Under the pieces are notes generated by a model, which worked only from the letters and a program-made list of their open reading frames with translations, did no database searches and was not told the DNA's origin. Below, one piece after another: positions 18,129 through 27,750 of a stretch of 64,000 bases of DNA. This stretch comes from Undibacterium sp. 5I1. GTDB taxonomy: Bacteria; Pseudomonadota; Gammaproteobacteria; Burkholderiales; Burkholderiaceae_D. How positions within the stretch are numbered: the first letter of the stretch is position 1; every line of letters begins with the position of its first letter. Position numbers and translations under genes: made by a program. Location: assembly GCF_034314085.1 (NCBI RefSeq), contig NZ_JAVIWI010000001.1, positions 2,480,001 to 2,544,000 on the forward strand, written 5' to 3'.

Positions 18129-21100
18129 ATGCTCGGCAAAATGGCGTATCGGTTGGCATTAGATTTAGGATCAACCTCTTTAGGTTGGTCAATGATAAGA
18201 CTTGATCAAGAAATTCCGCCGTCTCCGATAGCAGTTATCAAGGCGGGAGTACGAATTTTTTCAGATGGACGAAATCCAAAAGATGGTTCATCACTTGCCG
18301 TTACTCGCCGAGAAGCACGTGCTACGCGTCGCCGTCGCGATCGTTTATTAAAACGAAAAGCGCGAATGACTAAATCACTTATAGAACATAATTTTTTTCC
18401 TGTTGACGCACAATCACGTAAAGAACTAGAACTACTCAATCCCTATACGCTACGAGCCAAGGGCTTGGATGAAATGTTGACGCCACAAGAATTCGCTCGT
18501 GCACTCTTTCATATCAACCAGCGACGTGGCTTTAAAAGTAATCGTAAAACCGATAAAAAAGATAATGACAGCGGCGCCCTAAAAACCGCAATTAGTAAGT
18601 TGCGATCGGCTCTTATTGAAGAAAACTGTCGCACAGTAGGTGAATGGCTACATAAACGAGACAGTTCAGGTAAAACTGTGCGTGCCCGTTTCCGTGAAAG
18701 TAAAGTTACTAGGGATGACGGAAAAACTCGCATCGATAAAAGCTACGATCTATATATCGACAGAGCAATGATTGAGGCTGAATTTGAAGCGTTATGGCAA
18801 AAACAAACCACATTCAACCCGACACTTTTCAACGAAACAGCCAAAGTAGATTTGAAAGATGCGTTGTTATTTCAACGTCCACTCAAACCTGTCACACCCG
18901 GGCGCTGTACGCTACTCCCAGACGAGATGCGCGCGCCGCTCGCACTACCAAGTACGCAGCGCTTCCGTGTCTACCAAGAAGTAAATAACCTCAGAATACT
19001 GCGTGCTGGTCTCAAAGAAGAATCTTTAACTATTCAGCAGCGAGACATTATTGTCGCGGCTCTCGAAGAGAACAGCAAACGTTCATTCACTCAAATAACG
19101 AAATTACTCGGTTTAGGATCCATTACATTTAATATTGAAGATGCGAAACGTCAGGAGCTTAAAGGCAACACGACAAGCGCGATTCTGAGCAAACCAGATC
19201 ATTTTGGGAAATCATGGTTTTCATTCGACGAAAGCAAACAAGACGCTGTAGTGCATCAATTAGTAACAGAAGAAAATCTCGCAAAATTAATGCGCTGGCT
19301 TGTTACTGAAACGGGTATAGACGAAGACCAAGCGGAAGTCATTGCCAACATTGGGCTACCGGAAGGATATGGAAGCCTAAGTATACAAGCGCTGAACCGC
19401 ATACTTCCAGAGCTAAGAAAAAACGTTATAACCTACGACAAAGCCGTACTGGCAGCAGGCTTCGCACACCATAGCAATATTAGTGCATCAGCGACAGGTG
19501 AGATTTTATTAGAGCTTCCTTATTACGGCCTGCCGCTACAGCGCCATGTCGGATTTGGTACAGGCAACCCAAATGACACAGATGAAAAACGTTATGGACG
19601 TATAGCAAACCCAACTGTTCATATCGGACTGAACCAGGTTAGATTAGTCGTAAATGCGCTGATTAAACGCTATGGACACCCTAGTGAAATTATCGTAGAA
19701 GTCGCACGAGATCTTAAACAAAGTAAAGATCAGCGGGACGATGCGAATAAACGTCAAGCAGAGAATCAAAAACGCAACGCACGCTTGCGTACCGATGTGG
19801 CAAATATTCTACAAATCAGCGAAGAGCGGGTAAAAGCGGCAGATGTGCAAAAAATGATTTTATGGGAAGAACTCAGCTTTAACCCAGCAGATCGTCATTG
19901 TCCATACTCTGGGATTCAAATCAGCGCGCACATGCTGCTCAGCAACGAAGTAGAAATTGAGCATATATTGCCATTCTCTATAACGCTAGATGATAGTCTC
20001 AACAATAAGACGGTGGCACTTCGCAAAGCGAACCGAATTAAGGGTAACAATACTCCTTGGGATGCGTTTGGAAAGCAAACGGTAGCCGGATTTTCTTATG
20101 CCGAAATACTCGCCAGAGCGGAGCAAATGCCTAAAGCTAAGCGATACCGCTTTGCGGAGGATGGCTATCAAAGATGGCTTAAGGACGATGCAGGTTTTTT
20201 AGCCAGAGCACTTAATGACACTCGCTATCTAAGCAAAATAGCACGTGAATACGTTCAATTGATTTGTCCAAAAACACGCGTTATCCCGGGACAAATGACA
20301 GCAATGTTGCGAGCCAAGTTTGGCTTGAATGATGTACTTGGGCTCAATGGTGAAAAAAATCGTAACGATCATCGACATCATGCAGTTGATGCTTGTGTCA
20401 TCGGCGTTACAGATCAAGGTTTAATGCAACGGTTTGCGCAAGCAAGTGCCAGCGCAAGAGAAAAACAACTTAATCGACTTGTCGAGAATATGCCTTTACC
20501 TTGGGAGACTTATCGCGAGCATGTAGAGCGTGCGATACAAAGAATTTGGGTGAGCCACAAACCAGATCATAGCCACGAGGGTGCGATGCATAATGATACT
20601 GCTTACAGTTTGCTCGGCAATGACAAAGTTAGCGTGCATAAGATAGTTGATGGCAAACGTACTCGCGTTGAAGATAATCTCAAGGTCATTGAATTTACTG
20701 ATGGCAAAGCAATTGATCGGCACGGACTAAAACCTAATGGGGAACCGAAGCCTTACAAAGGATATAAAGGCGACAGTAACTATTGTATTGAGATTGTCCG
20801 CAACGAAAAAGGAAAGTGGGAAGGAGAGGTTGTATCAACATTTGACGCTTACCAGCTTGTACGTAGTTCAGGAATTAAACGATTGCGTGACTTGACTCAA
20901 AGTCTTTCCGGAAAACCGTTGGTAATGCGGTTAATGATAGATGACTTTGTTAGGCTAGAAGTAGACGGCATTCAGCAATCGACTAGAGTTGCAACCATTA
21001 GTACTAATGGACAAATTTTTATGGCAGGTATTAATGAGGCCAATGTCGATGCTAGAAACCGGAGCAAAGAAGAGGCTTTTGGTTATATATCAAAAACTGC

Positions 21101-21182
21101 AGGCTCTCTACAAAAAGCAAAAGGACGAATGGTAAAAATATCTCCACTAGGTGAACTACGTGATCCCGGTTTTAAGGAGTAA
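18129..21182 (+). CDS. cas9: Type II-C CRISPR endonuclease Cas9
   Basis: RNA-guided double-strand DNA endonuclease. At 1017 aa it is in the compact II-C size range. RuvC-I is LALDLGSTSLGW with Asp12. The arginine-rich bridge helix spans residues ~60-80 (TRREARATRRRRDRLLKRK). RuvC-II is IIVEVARD with Glu524. HNH is VEIEHILPFS with His612 and the later Asn635 in KANRIKG. RuvC-III is HRHHAVDACVIG with His751 and Asp754. All catalytic residues are present, so both nucleases should be active. The ATG at 18129 has AAAGGA 6 nt upstream; Met5 (18141) is an alternative. It heads cas9-cas1-cas2, with 5 bp to cas1, whose ribosome site lies in the cas9 3' end. Confidence 0.98.
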   Translation: MLGKMAYRLALDLGSTSLGWSMIRLDQEIPPSPIAVIKAGVRIFSDGRNPKDGSSLAVTRREARATRRRRDRLLKRKARMTKSLIEHNFFPVDAQSRKELELLNPYTLRAKGLDEMLTPQEFARALFHINQRRGFKSNRKTDKKDNDSGALKTAISKLRSALIEENCRTVGEWLHKRDSSGKTVRARFRESKVTRDDGKTRIDKSYDLYIDRAMIEAEFEALWQKQTTFNPTLFNETAKVDLKDALLFQRPLKPVTPGRCTLLPDEMRAPLALPSTQRFRVYQEVNNLRILRAGLKEESLTIQQRDIIVAALEENSKRSFTQITKLLGLGSITFNIEDAKRQELKGNTTSAILSKPDHFGKSWFSFDESKQDAVVHQLVTEENLAKLMRWLVTETGIDEDQAEVIANIGLPEGYGSLSIQALNRILPELRKNVITYDKAVLAAGFAHHSNISASATGEILLELPYYGLPLQRHVGFGTGNPNDTDEKRYGRIANPTVHIGLNQVRLVVNALIKRYGHPSEIIVEVARDLKQSKDQRDDANKRQAENQKRNARLRTDVANILQISEERVKAADVQKMILWEELSFNPADRHCPYSGIQISAHMLLSNEVEIEHILPFSITLDDSLNNKTVALRKANRIKGNNTPWDAFGKQTVAGFSYAEILARAEQMPKAKRYRFAEDGYQRWLKDDAGFLARALNDTRYLSKIAREYVQLICPKTRVIPGQMTAMLRAKFGLNDVLGLNGEKNRNDHRHHAVDACVIGVTDQGLMQRFAQASASAREKQLNRLVENMPLPWETYREHVERAIQRIWVSHKPDHSHEGAMHNDTAYSLLGNDKVSVHKIVDGKRTRVEDNLKVIEFTDGKAIDRHGLKPNGEPKPYKGYKGDSNYCIEIVRNEKGKWEGEVVSTFDAYQLVRSSGIKRLRDLTQSLSGKPLVMRLMIDDFVRLEVDGIQQSTRVATISTNGQIFMAGINEANVDARNRSKEEAFGYISKTAGSLQKAKGRMVKISPLGELRDPGFKE

Positions 21183-21187
21183 ACTCC

Positions 21188-22117
21188 ATGATAGGCCGCA
21201 TAGTAGAAATAGCTGATGACCGCCGCCATTTATTCCTATCACGCGGTTTTATGGTGGTGCAGGATACTGAAGGTCTACGCAAGGAACTAGGGCAAATACC
21301 ATTAGACGATATCGCTGCGGTCATCGCTAACGCACATGGTTTGAGTTATACCAATAATTTAATCATCGCTCTAGCGGAACGCTGCGCACCTTTTGTGCTG
21401 TGCTCTGCGAATCACAATGCAGCCGGCATGCTACTACCAATCGAAGGCAATTTTCAACAGGCAAAACGTTTTGATGCGCAGCTAGCGGCATCTCAACCCA
21501 CTATCAAACGCCTTTGGGCCGATATTGTTAAATCAAAACTCCAACAACAAGCGGCAGCGTTAGAGGCAGCTAACGTTGCCAGCATTCCTTTATCGTCCTT
21601 GGTACGCAAAGTACGCTCTGGTGATCCAGACAATTTTGAGGCACAAGGAGCACGACGGTATTGGAGTCTTCTATTTGGCGACGACTTTAGGCGTGATCAA
21701 CAATCTGGCGGATTAAACTCGATGCTTAATTACGGCTACACCGTGTTGCGTGCGACAACAGCACGTGCTGTTGTCGCTGCAGGTCTGCATCCGACGATGG
21801 GGCTACATCATAGTAATCAAGGTAACGCAATGCGCCTAGTCGATGATTTGATGGAGCCATTTCGCCCAATGATTGATCTCAAAGTTTGGCAGTTGCATAA
21901 GCAAGGTGAGAGTTCTATCACACCGGAAAGTAAGCGCGCATTAGTTCGCACCATGTATGACGATATGCAAACAAATGTCGGTGTCACACCTGTTATTGTC
22001 TGTACGCAAAAACTTGCGACATCGTTGGCTCAAATATTTATTGGTGAAAAAGATAAACTGGATTTACCTTTACCTGGCTTACCCCTCAATTTGGCTTCAG
22101 CTCTGCAAGAAGAGTAA
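21188..22117 (+). CDS. cas1: CRISPR integrase Cas1
   Basis: Metal-dependent integrase that, with Cas2, inserts new spacers. The 309-aa length and sequence fit type II Cas1. The N-terminal beta domain (MIGRIVEIADDRRHLFLSRGFMVV) is followed by the helical catalytic domain with NYGYTVLRATTARAVVAAGLHPTMGLHHSNQ and DDLMEPFRPMID, which supply the metal-binding His and acidic residues. It is translated from AAGGAG at the end of cas9 and followed by cas2 after 6 bp, a tight operon. No csn2 or cas4 is present, which is what defines subtype II-C. Confidence 0.97.
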   Translation: MIGRIVEIADDRRHLFLSRGFMVVQDTEGLRKELGQIPLDDIAAVIANAHGLSYTNNLIIALAERCAPFVLCSANHNAAGMLLPIEGNFQQAKRFDAQLAASQPTIKRLWADIVKSKLQQQAAALEAANVASIPLSSLVRKVRSGDPDNFEAQGARRYWSLLFGDDFRRDQQSGGLNSMLNYGYTVLRATTARAVVAAGLHPTMGLHHSNQGNAMRLVDDLMEPFRPMIDLKVWQLHKQGESSITPESKRALVRTMYDDMQTNVGVTPVIVCTQKLATSLAQIFIGEKDKLDLPLPGLPLNLASALQEE

Positions 22118-22123
22118 TGCGCC

Positions 22124-22450
22124 ATGCTTACCGGATATCGCATCATGTGGATTGTAGTGATGTTTGATTTACCTGTGATAGAAAAATCTGAACGCAAAGC
22201 AGCAAGCGAATTTCGCAACTCCTTACTCGATATGGGATTTGAAATGTCGCAATTTTCTGTATACATGCGCTTTTGTACTAGCCAAACTCAAGTAGATACG
22301 TATTGCAAACGAGTCGAGCAAAACTTACCCAGCGGCGGCAAGGTGAATATCCTACAATTTACGGACAAACAATACGAACGTATCATCACTTTTCGTGGAA
22401 AAGCGAAACAAGCCCCTAATAAATCCCCAGATCAATTCGACTTATTTTGA
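22124..22450 (+). CDS. cas2: CRISPR adaptation protein Cas2
   Basis: Small partner of Cas1 in spacer integration, 108 aa. The ferredoxin-like fold starts IMWIVVMFDLPVIEK, where the Asp after the first strand is the conserved Cas2 position. The middle has FEMSQFSVYMRFC, and the end (FRGKAKQAPNKSPDQFDLF) is the long tail common in type II Cas2. It is the last cas gene; its stop lies 70 bp before the first CRISPR repeat, and a terminator hairpin occupies that gap. Confidence 0.96.
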   Translation: MLTGYRIMWIVVMFDLPVIEKSERKAASEFRNSLLDMGFEMSQFSVYMRFCTSQTQVDTYCKRVEQNLPSGGKVNILQFTDKQYERIITFRGKAKQAPNKSPDQFDLF

Positions 22451-22475
22451 TGAAAAATCCCGTTTTTACCACCTC

Positions 22476-22512
22476 AAAAAAGCATAAACCCCTGAATAAT
22501 CAGGGGTTTATG
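22476..22512 (-). terminator. Terminator between cas2 and the array, oriented leftward
   Basis: Perfect 13-bp stem CATAAACCCCTGA / TCAGGGGTTTATG (22483-22495 and 22500-22512), loop ATAA. The T-tract (six Ts) follows only on the minus strand; the plus side continues TGGTGTTACT. It should therefore stop transcripts arriving from the array better than those arriving from cas2. Confidence 0.85.
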
Positions 22513-22520
22513 GTGTTACT

Positions 22521-25326
22521 AGTTTAGCAGATTGGGATATGTGCTCTGACCGGAACCTTTGCGCGCAGTGGATAAAACATGGGATAGTTTAGCAGATTGG
22601 GATATGTGCTCTGACCGGAACATTAGCCAGTGACATAACTGTGGAACATAAAGTTTAGCAGATTGGGATATGTGCTCTGACCGGAACACTGGACTGGTGC
22701 TGGAGTCGTTGACCAACAGTTTAGCAGATTGGGATATGTGCTCTGACCGGAACGCAATCAACGTCGTCAATGCAGCGTCACCAAGTTTAGCAGATTGGGA
22801 TATGTGCTCTGACCGGAACTAAGGTCTTCGATACTGGATACGCTCCGCGAGTTTAGCAGATTGGGATATGTGCTCTGACCGGAACCGGCAAAAGGTAAAG
22901 GTTCAAACACGAGTGAGTTTAGCAGATTGGGATATGTGCTCTGACCGGAACTAAAAGATACCACCTGATCGTATGACAACGAGTTTAGCAGATTGGGATA
23001 TGTGCTCTGACCGGAACATAACTGCGGCGCGTAAAAATGTCATTGAAAGTTTAGCAGATTGGGATATGTGCTCTGACCGGAACTTAAATACCGTCACCCA
23101 GCTATTAGCGTCGAGTTTAGCAGATTGGGATATGTGCTCTGACCGGAACGCGTGGCCGTTGTTTTGGCTGCGCTTTTAGAGTTTAGCAGATTGGGATATG
23201 TGCTCTGACCGGAACGCATCCAACGGCTTGGCAATCGGCAAATTGAGTTTAGCAGATTGGGATATGTGCTCTGACCGGAACCTTGACCCGCTTAACACGT
23301 AGGGAAGTTTGAGTTTAGCAGATTGGGATATGTGCTCTGACCGGAACGGTGCATTCGCATGCGCCACTGTGTTCAAGAGTTTAGCAGATTGGGATATGTG
23401 CTCTGACCGGAACGAAAATCAATCACTTGAAAGAACGCTTTCCAGTTTAGCAGATTGGGATATGTGCTCTGACCGGAACCCGCGCAGTTCGTACTTCAAA
23501 GTCCAATCTAGTTTAGCAGATTGGGATATGTGCTCTGACCGGAACCTTGTAACGTTACATGATGATGAGATCGCAAGTTTAGCAGATTGGGATATGTGCT
23601 CTGACCGGAACTGGGCATCTGAGCGAGAAACTGAGCTGCGAGTTTAGCAGATTGGGATATGTGCTCTGACCGGAACCGGCCAGACTGAGCAGCGGCTAAC
23701 TTGTCAAGTTTAGCAGATTGGGATATGTGCTCTGACCGGAACTGAGCCGGAGTAAAATCGGCCAACGAATTAAGTTTAGCAGATTGGGATATGTGCTCTG
23801 ACCGGAACCCATTTTTACCGAGATGCTACACGCCGGAAAGTTTAGCAGATTGGGATATGTGCTCTGACCGGAACACGGACAAGACTTTGATTCAGAAGTC
23901 TATGAGTTTAGCAGATTGGGATATGTGCTCTGACCGGAACGAACGCATGATTTTTATGACCAATTGTGCAAGTTTAGCAGATTGGGATATGTGCTCTGAC
24001 CGGAACATCGTCAACGTCGCTGCATCGCTGGGGCATAGTTTAGCAGATTGGGATATGTGCTCTGACCGGAACTAGCCAAAGGGTAACTTATTGGAGTCAA
24101 ACAGTTTAGCAGATTGGGATATGTGCTCTGACCGGAACTGGCGGATGCTGTAGACGTTAATTGATCTCAGTTTAGCAGATTGGGATATGTGCTCTGACCG
24201 GAACTGCCAACATCTTCCAATCACGATGGCCTGAAGTTTAGCAGATTGGGATATGTGCTCTGACCGGAACGCTACTGTTTGCATCGAATTATGACTACTG
24301 AGTTTAGCAGATTGGGATATGTGCTCTGACCGGAACTCACTTGCGATGGATGATCTACCCTTAGTTAGTTTAGCAGATTGGGATATGTGCTCTGACCGGA
24401 ACTGATGCGCGCCATCAATGCCTGCGTCAATGAGTTTAGCAGATTGGGATATGTGCTCTGACCGGAACCTAACCGAGCATCACAAAAAGTGGAATGGCAG
24501 TTTAGCAGATTGGGATATGTGCTCTGACCGGAACATTCACGTTGGCTGAAAAAAAAGGCCAGCTAGTTTAGCAGATTGGGATATGTGCTCTGACCGGAAC
24601 GGCATCATCAAGCTGTATCACTTCGGCCAGAGTTTAGCAGATTGGGATATGTGCTCTGACCGGAACTGACGGCGTTTGCTGGGTCAGCCTGGTACGAGTT
24701 TAGCAGATTGGGATATGTGCTCTGACCGGAACAATACGGGCATGTGATCGGTAATGCGCAGCAGTTTAGCAGATTGGGATATGTGCTCTGACCGGAACCC
24801 AGCCGCAAGGCCTGGCGAACAACATCTGAGTTTAGCAGATTGGGATATGTGCTCTGACCGGAACCGGGACGGTTGGCATGTGGAAACGGATTTGAGTTTA
24901 GCAGATTGGGATATGTGCTCTGACCGGAACCTCATGTGTATTGTCCATTGTCGAAAACTTAGTTTAGCAGATTGGGATATGTGCTCTGACCGGAACAGCA
25001 CCAGCGCATGAGATGTTGACGCGTCTAGTTTAGCAGATTGGGATATGTGCTCTGACCGGAACACGATTAAGGGCAAAGAGTACGCGGCTGACAGTTTAGC
25101 AGATTGGGATATGTGCTCTGACCGGAACAGGGAAGCCCAAGCGTATTTGTGCGGCGTAAGTTTAGCAGATTGGGATATGTGCTCTGACCGGAACAGTAGT
25201 ACGGCACATCGACACTGTTACCTAAGTTTAGCAGATTGGGATATGTGCTCTGACCGGAACCTGATGCTGCTAATGCAAGCTCTATTTTGGAGTTTAGCAG
25301 ATTGGGATATGTGCTCTGATCTGATC
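22521..25326 (-). CRISPR. Type II-C CRISPR array, 43 repeats and 42 spacers
   Basis: The 36-nt repeat, plus strand, begins AGTTTAGCAGATTGGG and ends CTCTGACCGGAAC. The spacing is 66 bp except at two places (spacers starting at 22557 and 23612), where spacers are 29 nt instead of 30. Forty-two repeats appear identical by eye. The last, at 25291, has three changes in its final seven bases. Strand is given as minus because the tracrRNA antirepeat pairs with the minus-strand repeat, which reads GTTCCGGTC... and ends ...CTGCTAAACT, an extended -10. No duplicated spacer was noticed. Spacer targets were not searched. Confidence 0.98.
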
Positions 25327-25640
25327 GCTACCGAACCTAAAACCCGTTTTTAATATTTGACGGGCCTCCAAACTTATCTAGCGAAATCCGCCATACGATG
25401 TTGATTAGCTACCAGAGAATAGAAGCTGACCTAAGAGATTATTCCATTGTTGCAAATTTCATTGATAGAATATAAATTAGTCTCTAAAACTGTCTTATCA
25501 ATTTGCTTCTCTTTTTAAGAATAAGCGATTTGATGTGTGTTCCATCTGGTTTTTCAGACAAAATGCGACCCTGACTTTTTTGGGTCGATTTACATTCAAA
25601 CCAATCACCGCAGTATTTTAGCCTTCAAACATCAGACCCA
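25327..25640. other. Trailer of the array and upstream region of the GNAT gene
   Basis: About 315 bp of AT-rich sequence after the degenerate last repeat. A weak 6-bp hairpin (GACCC/GGGTC, about 25566-25587) precedes the acetyltransferase gene. No remnant repeat or gene was seen. Confidence 0.35.
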
Positions 25641-26159
25641 ATGCGAACATCACGTCTACTCTTACGGCGCCCAGATGCAGACGATGCCGAAAATCTCTTT
25701 GCTATTTATGGCGATCCACGAACGAATGCTTACAACCCGCACGGACCATATCCAAATCTTGACCGGGCTAAAACCGTATTAGCCACATGGATCACACATT
25801 GGGAGCAACATGGGTTCGGCCAGTGGGCAATCTCAAGCGCTGATCAGCCTGAAAAAATTATTGGCTATGGTGGCTTAGCTTTAAAGATGTATGGAGATAA
25901 AGATACCTTAAACCTTGGCTATAGATTCGGGGTAGATTCTTGGGGCAACGGGTATGCAACCGAGTTTGCGACTGAAACTTTACGATACGCATTTGCAGAT
26001 TTAAATGCTCCAGATGTTTCTGCCTTAGTCCGGCCACTCAACACGCCGTCCATACGCGTACTGGAGAAAATCGGGATGAACAAAATTGGTATTCTGGAGG
26101 ACGAGCCAAGCGTACCAAGAGGTCGCTATTCCTTGCTGTACCATGCCGAACACAGTTAA
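25641..26159 (+). CDS. GNAT family N-acetyltransferase (RimJ/RimL-like)
   Basis: Transfers an acetyl group from acetyl-CoA to an amine; the substrate is unknown. The 172-aa protein starts MRTSRLLLRRPDADDAENL, the usual opening of the RimJ/RimL branch. The acetyl-CoA-binding region is LGYRFGVDSWGNGYATEFATETLRYAF (the W-GNGYA loop), followed by LVRPLNTPSIRVLEKIGM, the conserved N-x-x-S-x-x-V-x-E-K-x-G-M ending of the fold. A single gene, unrelated in function to the CRISPR locus beside it as far as can be seen. Confidence 0.92.
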   Translation: MRTSRLLLRRPDADDAENLFAIYGDPRTNAYNPHGPYPNLDRAKTVLATWITHWEQHGFGQWAISSADQPEKIIGYGGLALKMYGDKDTLNLGYRFGVDSWGNGYATEFATETLRYAFADLNAPDVSALVRPLNTPSIRVLEKIGMNKIGILEDEPSVPRGRYSLLYHAEHS

Positions 26160-26560
26160 TGTCAGTCAGCACTGATGGCAACACATGGTTCAGTTAGGCT
26201 CGTCTGCTGTATATAATCGACCTGCGATCCTTAGCAGATGACACATGACACAAGATAATATGGCTGCGGCTTTTGTGATCCTGACCGACATCGATGGAAT
26301 ATGCTTTTTATGGATTTGAGCAAGATTCCTAAATAGCCGCCCGTCAGCAATTTGAGTTTACACCCCCTATCCCCTATACTTCCACCCGCGTGACACAATC
26401 ACTGCCTTTTGTTGTCGGCAGCACCACATAGCCGCCGATGACATGCTGTATTTTTGCCCTTATTTTGTACTTATTTTTTATTCCTTAATCACCATTTTTG
26501 CGGCACGCCATCCCCATTCTTATCGGAATGAGCGATGCATAACCGCGCGGAGCCATAAGC
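26160..26560. other. Intergenic region upstream of the amino-acid dehydrogenase
   Basis: About 400 bp, AT-rich next to the gene (a T-rich run at about 26450-26495), presumably the promoter. No hairpin, repeat or small gene could be supported. Confidence 0.35.
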
Positions 26561-27592
26561 ATGACCGCTTTTGTATTTAACGAACTCAACTTTGATGACC
26601 ACGAACAAGTGGTTTTTGCATCTGAACCCAAATCTGGCCTGCGCGCCATTATCGCGGTTCACAACACGAATTTAGGCCCTGCGATGGGCGGTTGCCGTAT
26701 GTGGAACTACGACAACGAAGCCGCGGCCATTAATGACGTATTGCGTCTGTCACGCGGCATGACGTATAAAAACGCGGTTGCTGGCTTGCCTATCGGCGGC
26801 GGCAAAAGCGTCATCATCGGCAATCCAAAAGCAGACAAAACCCCTGCCCTGTTTGAAGCCTTGGGCGAAGCCCTTGAGCGCCTTGGCGGCCGCTATGTCA
26901 CAGCAGAAGATGTGGGCACTAGCCCAGCCGATATGGCAAACGTCGCTAAAAAAACCAAGTTCGTTGCAGGCTTGGGTGACCGTGGCGATCCGTCACCATT
27001 TACTGCTCTGGGCTGTTTCGTCGGTGCGCAAGCTGCCGTCAAACATCAACTGAAACGCGACAGCATGGAAGGCCTGGTCGTCGCTTTGCAAGGTCTGGGT
27101 CATGTCGGTTACGACTACGCCCGTCGCCTGCATGAAGCTGGCGCTAAACTGATCGTGGCAGATATCGATCAGGCGGCATTGCATCGCGCTCAGGAAGAAT
27201 TAGGCGCAGAAATCGTCGGCATCGACGCGATCTACGATGTGCAGGCCGATATCTACGCCCCTTGCGCATTGGGTGCGACTTTAAATCCAGACACGCTGTC
27301 ACGCCTGAAAGCAACGATCGTTGCTGGCGCTGCCAACAACCAGTTAGCCACCGCCGACATGGGCGAAGCTTGCCGTCAAAAAGGGATTTTGTACGCACCT
27401 GATTTCGTCATCAATGCTGGTGGCATCATCAAGGTCTGCTACGAATATCTGAACACACCAGAAGACGGTATGGATGCTCATGTACGTCGTATTGGCGATA
27501 CCTTGGCAGAAGTATTTGCCCGCGCCGATGCAGAAGGTTTGGCGACTAGCGTGGTAGCAGACCGGATTGCTGAAGCGAAATTTAAGAGATAG
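26561..27592 (+). CDS. Glu/Leu/Phe/Val dehydrogenase (leucine dehydrogenase-like)
   Basis: NAD-dependent oxidative deaminase of a branched-chain or aromatic amino acid. The N-terminal catalytic domain has LGPAMGGCRMW and NAVAGLPIGGGKSVI, with the catalytic Lys of the family, then RYVTAEDVGTS. The Rossmann domain begins VALQGLGHVGYDYARRL and later has APDFVINAGGIIKVCYEY. The 343-aa length is that of bacterial leucine/phenylalanine dehydrogenases, shorter than glutamate dehydrogenase. It would feed branched-chain catabolism, but no bkd genes are in view. It is a single gene closed by a strong terminator. Confidence 0.92.
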   Translation: MTAFVFNELNFDDHEQVVFASEPKSGLRAIIAVHNTNLGPAMGGCRMWNYDNEAAAINDVLRLSRGMTYKNAVAGLPIGGGKSVIIGNPKADKTPALFEALGEALERLGGRYVTAEDVGTSPADMANVAKKTKFVAGLGDRGDPSPFTALGCFVGAQAAVKHQLKRDSMEGLVVALQGLGHVGYDYARRLHEAGAKLIVADIDQAALHRAQEELGAEIVGIDAIYDVQADIYAPCALGATLNPDTLSRLKATIVAGAANNQLATADMGEACRQKGILYAPDFVINAGGIIKVCYEYLNTPEDGMDAHVRRIGDTLAEVFARADAEGLATSVVADRIAEAKFKR

Positions 27593-27613
27593 TTTTTTTA
27601 ATTATTGAAATAA

Positions 27614-27652
27614 TAAAAAGCCGTATCACGCATTGCCTGATACGGTTTTTTT
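27614..27652 (+). terminator. Rho-independent terminator of the dehydrogenase gene
   Basis: Stem GCCGTATCA / TGATACGGT with loop CGCATTGCC, preceded by an A-run and followed by seven Ts, about 25 bp after the stop codon. Confidence 0.92.
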
Positions 27653-27655
27653 ACG

Positions 27656-27690
27656 TCTGACAAGTCTGACAAATCTAACAAATCTAACAA
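27656..27690. repeat. Short 9-bp tandem repeat
   Basis: Four units of the type TCTGACAAG / TCTGACAAA / TCTAACAAA / TCTAACAA directly after the terminator. Non-coding; a possible slippage site. Confidence 0.7.
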
Positions 27691-27750
27691 TCGCATGTTA
27701 CGTCCATGCGCTCTTCCGGTGCAGCGATAACAAGCAATACCAATACCAGC

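Noticed and set aside
22519..25353. Many open frames of 66-130 codons on both strands with repeated SLADWDMCSDRN or FRSEHISQSAKL blocks
   Set aside because: They are translations of the CRISPR repeat; the 66-bp period is a multiple of three, so frames stay open. Not genes.
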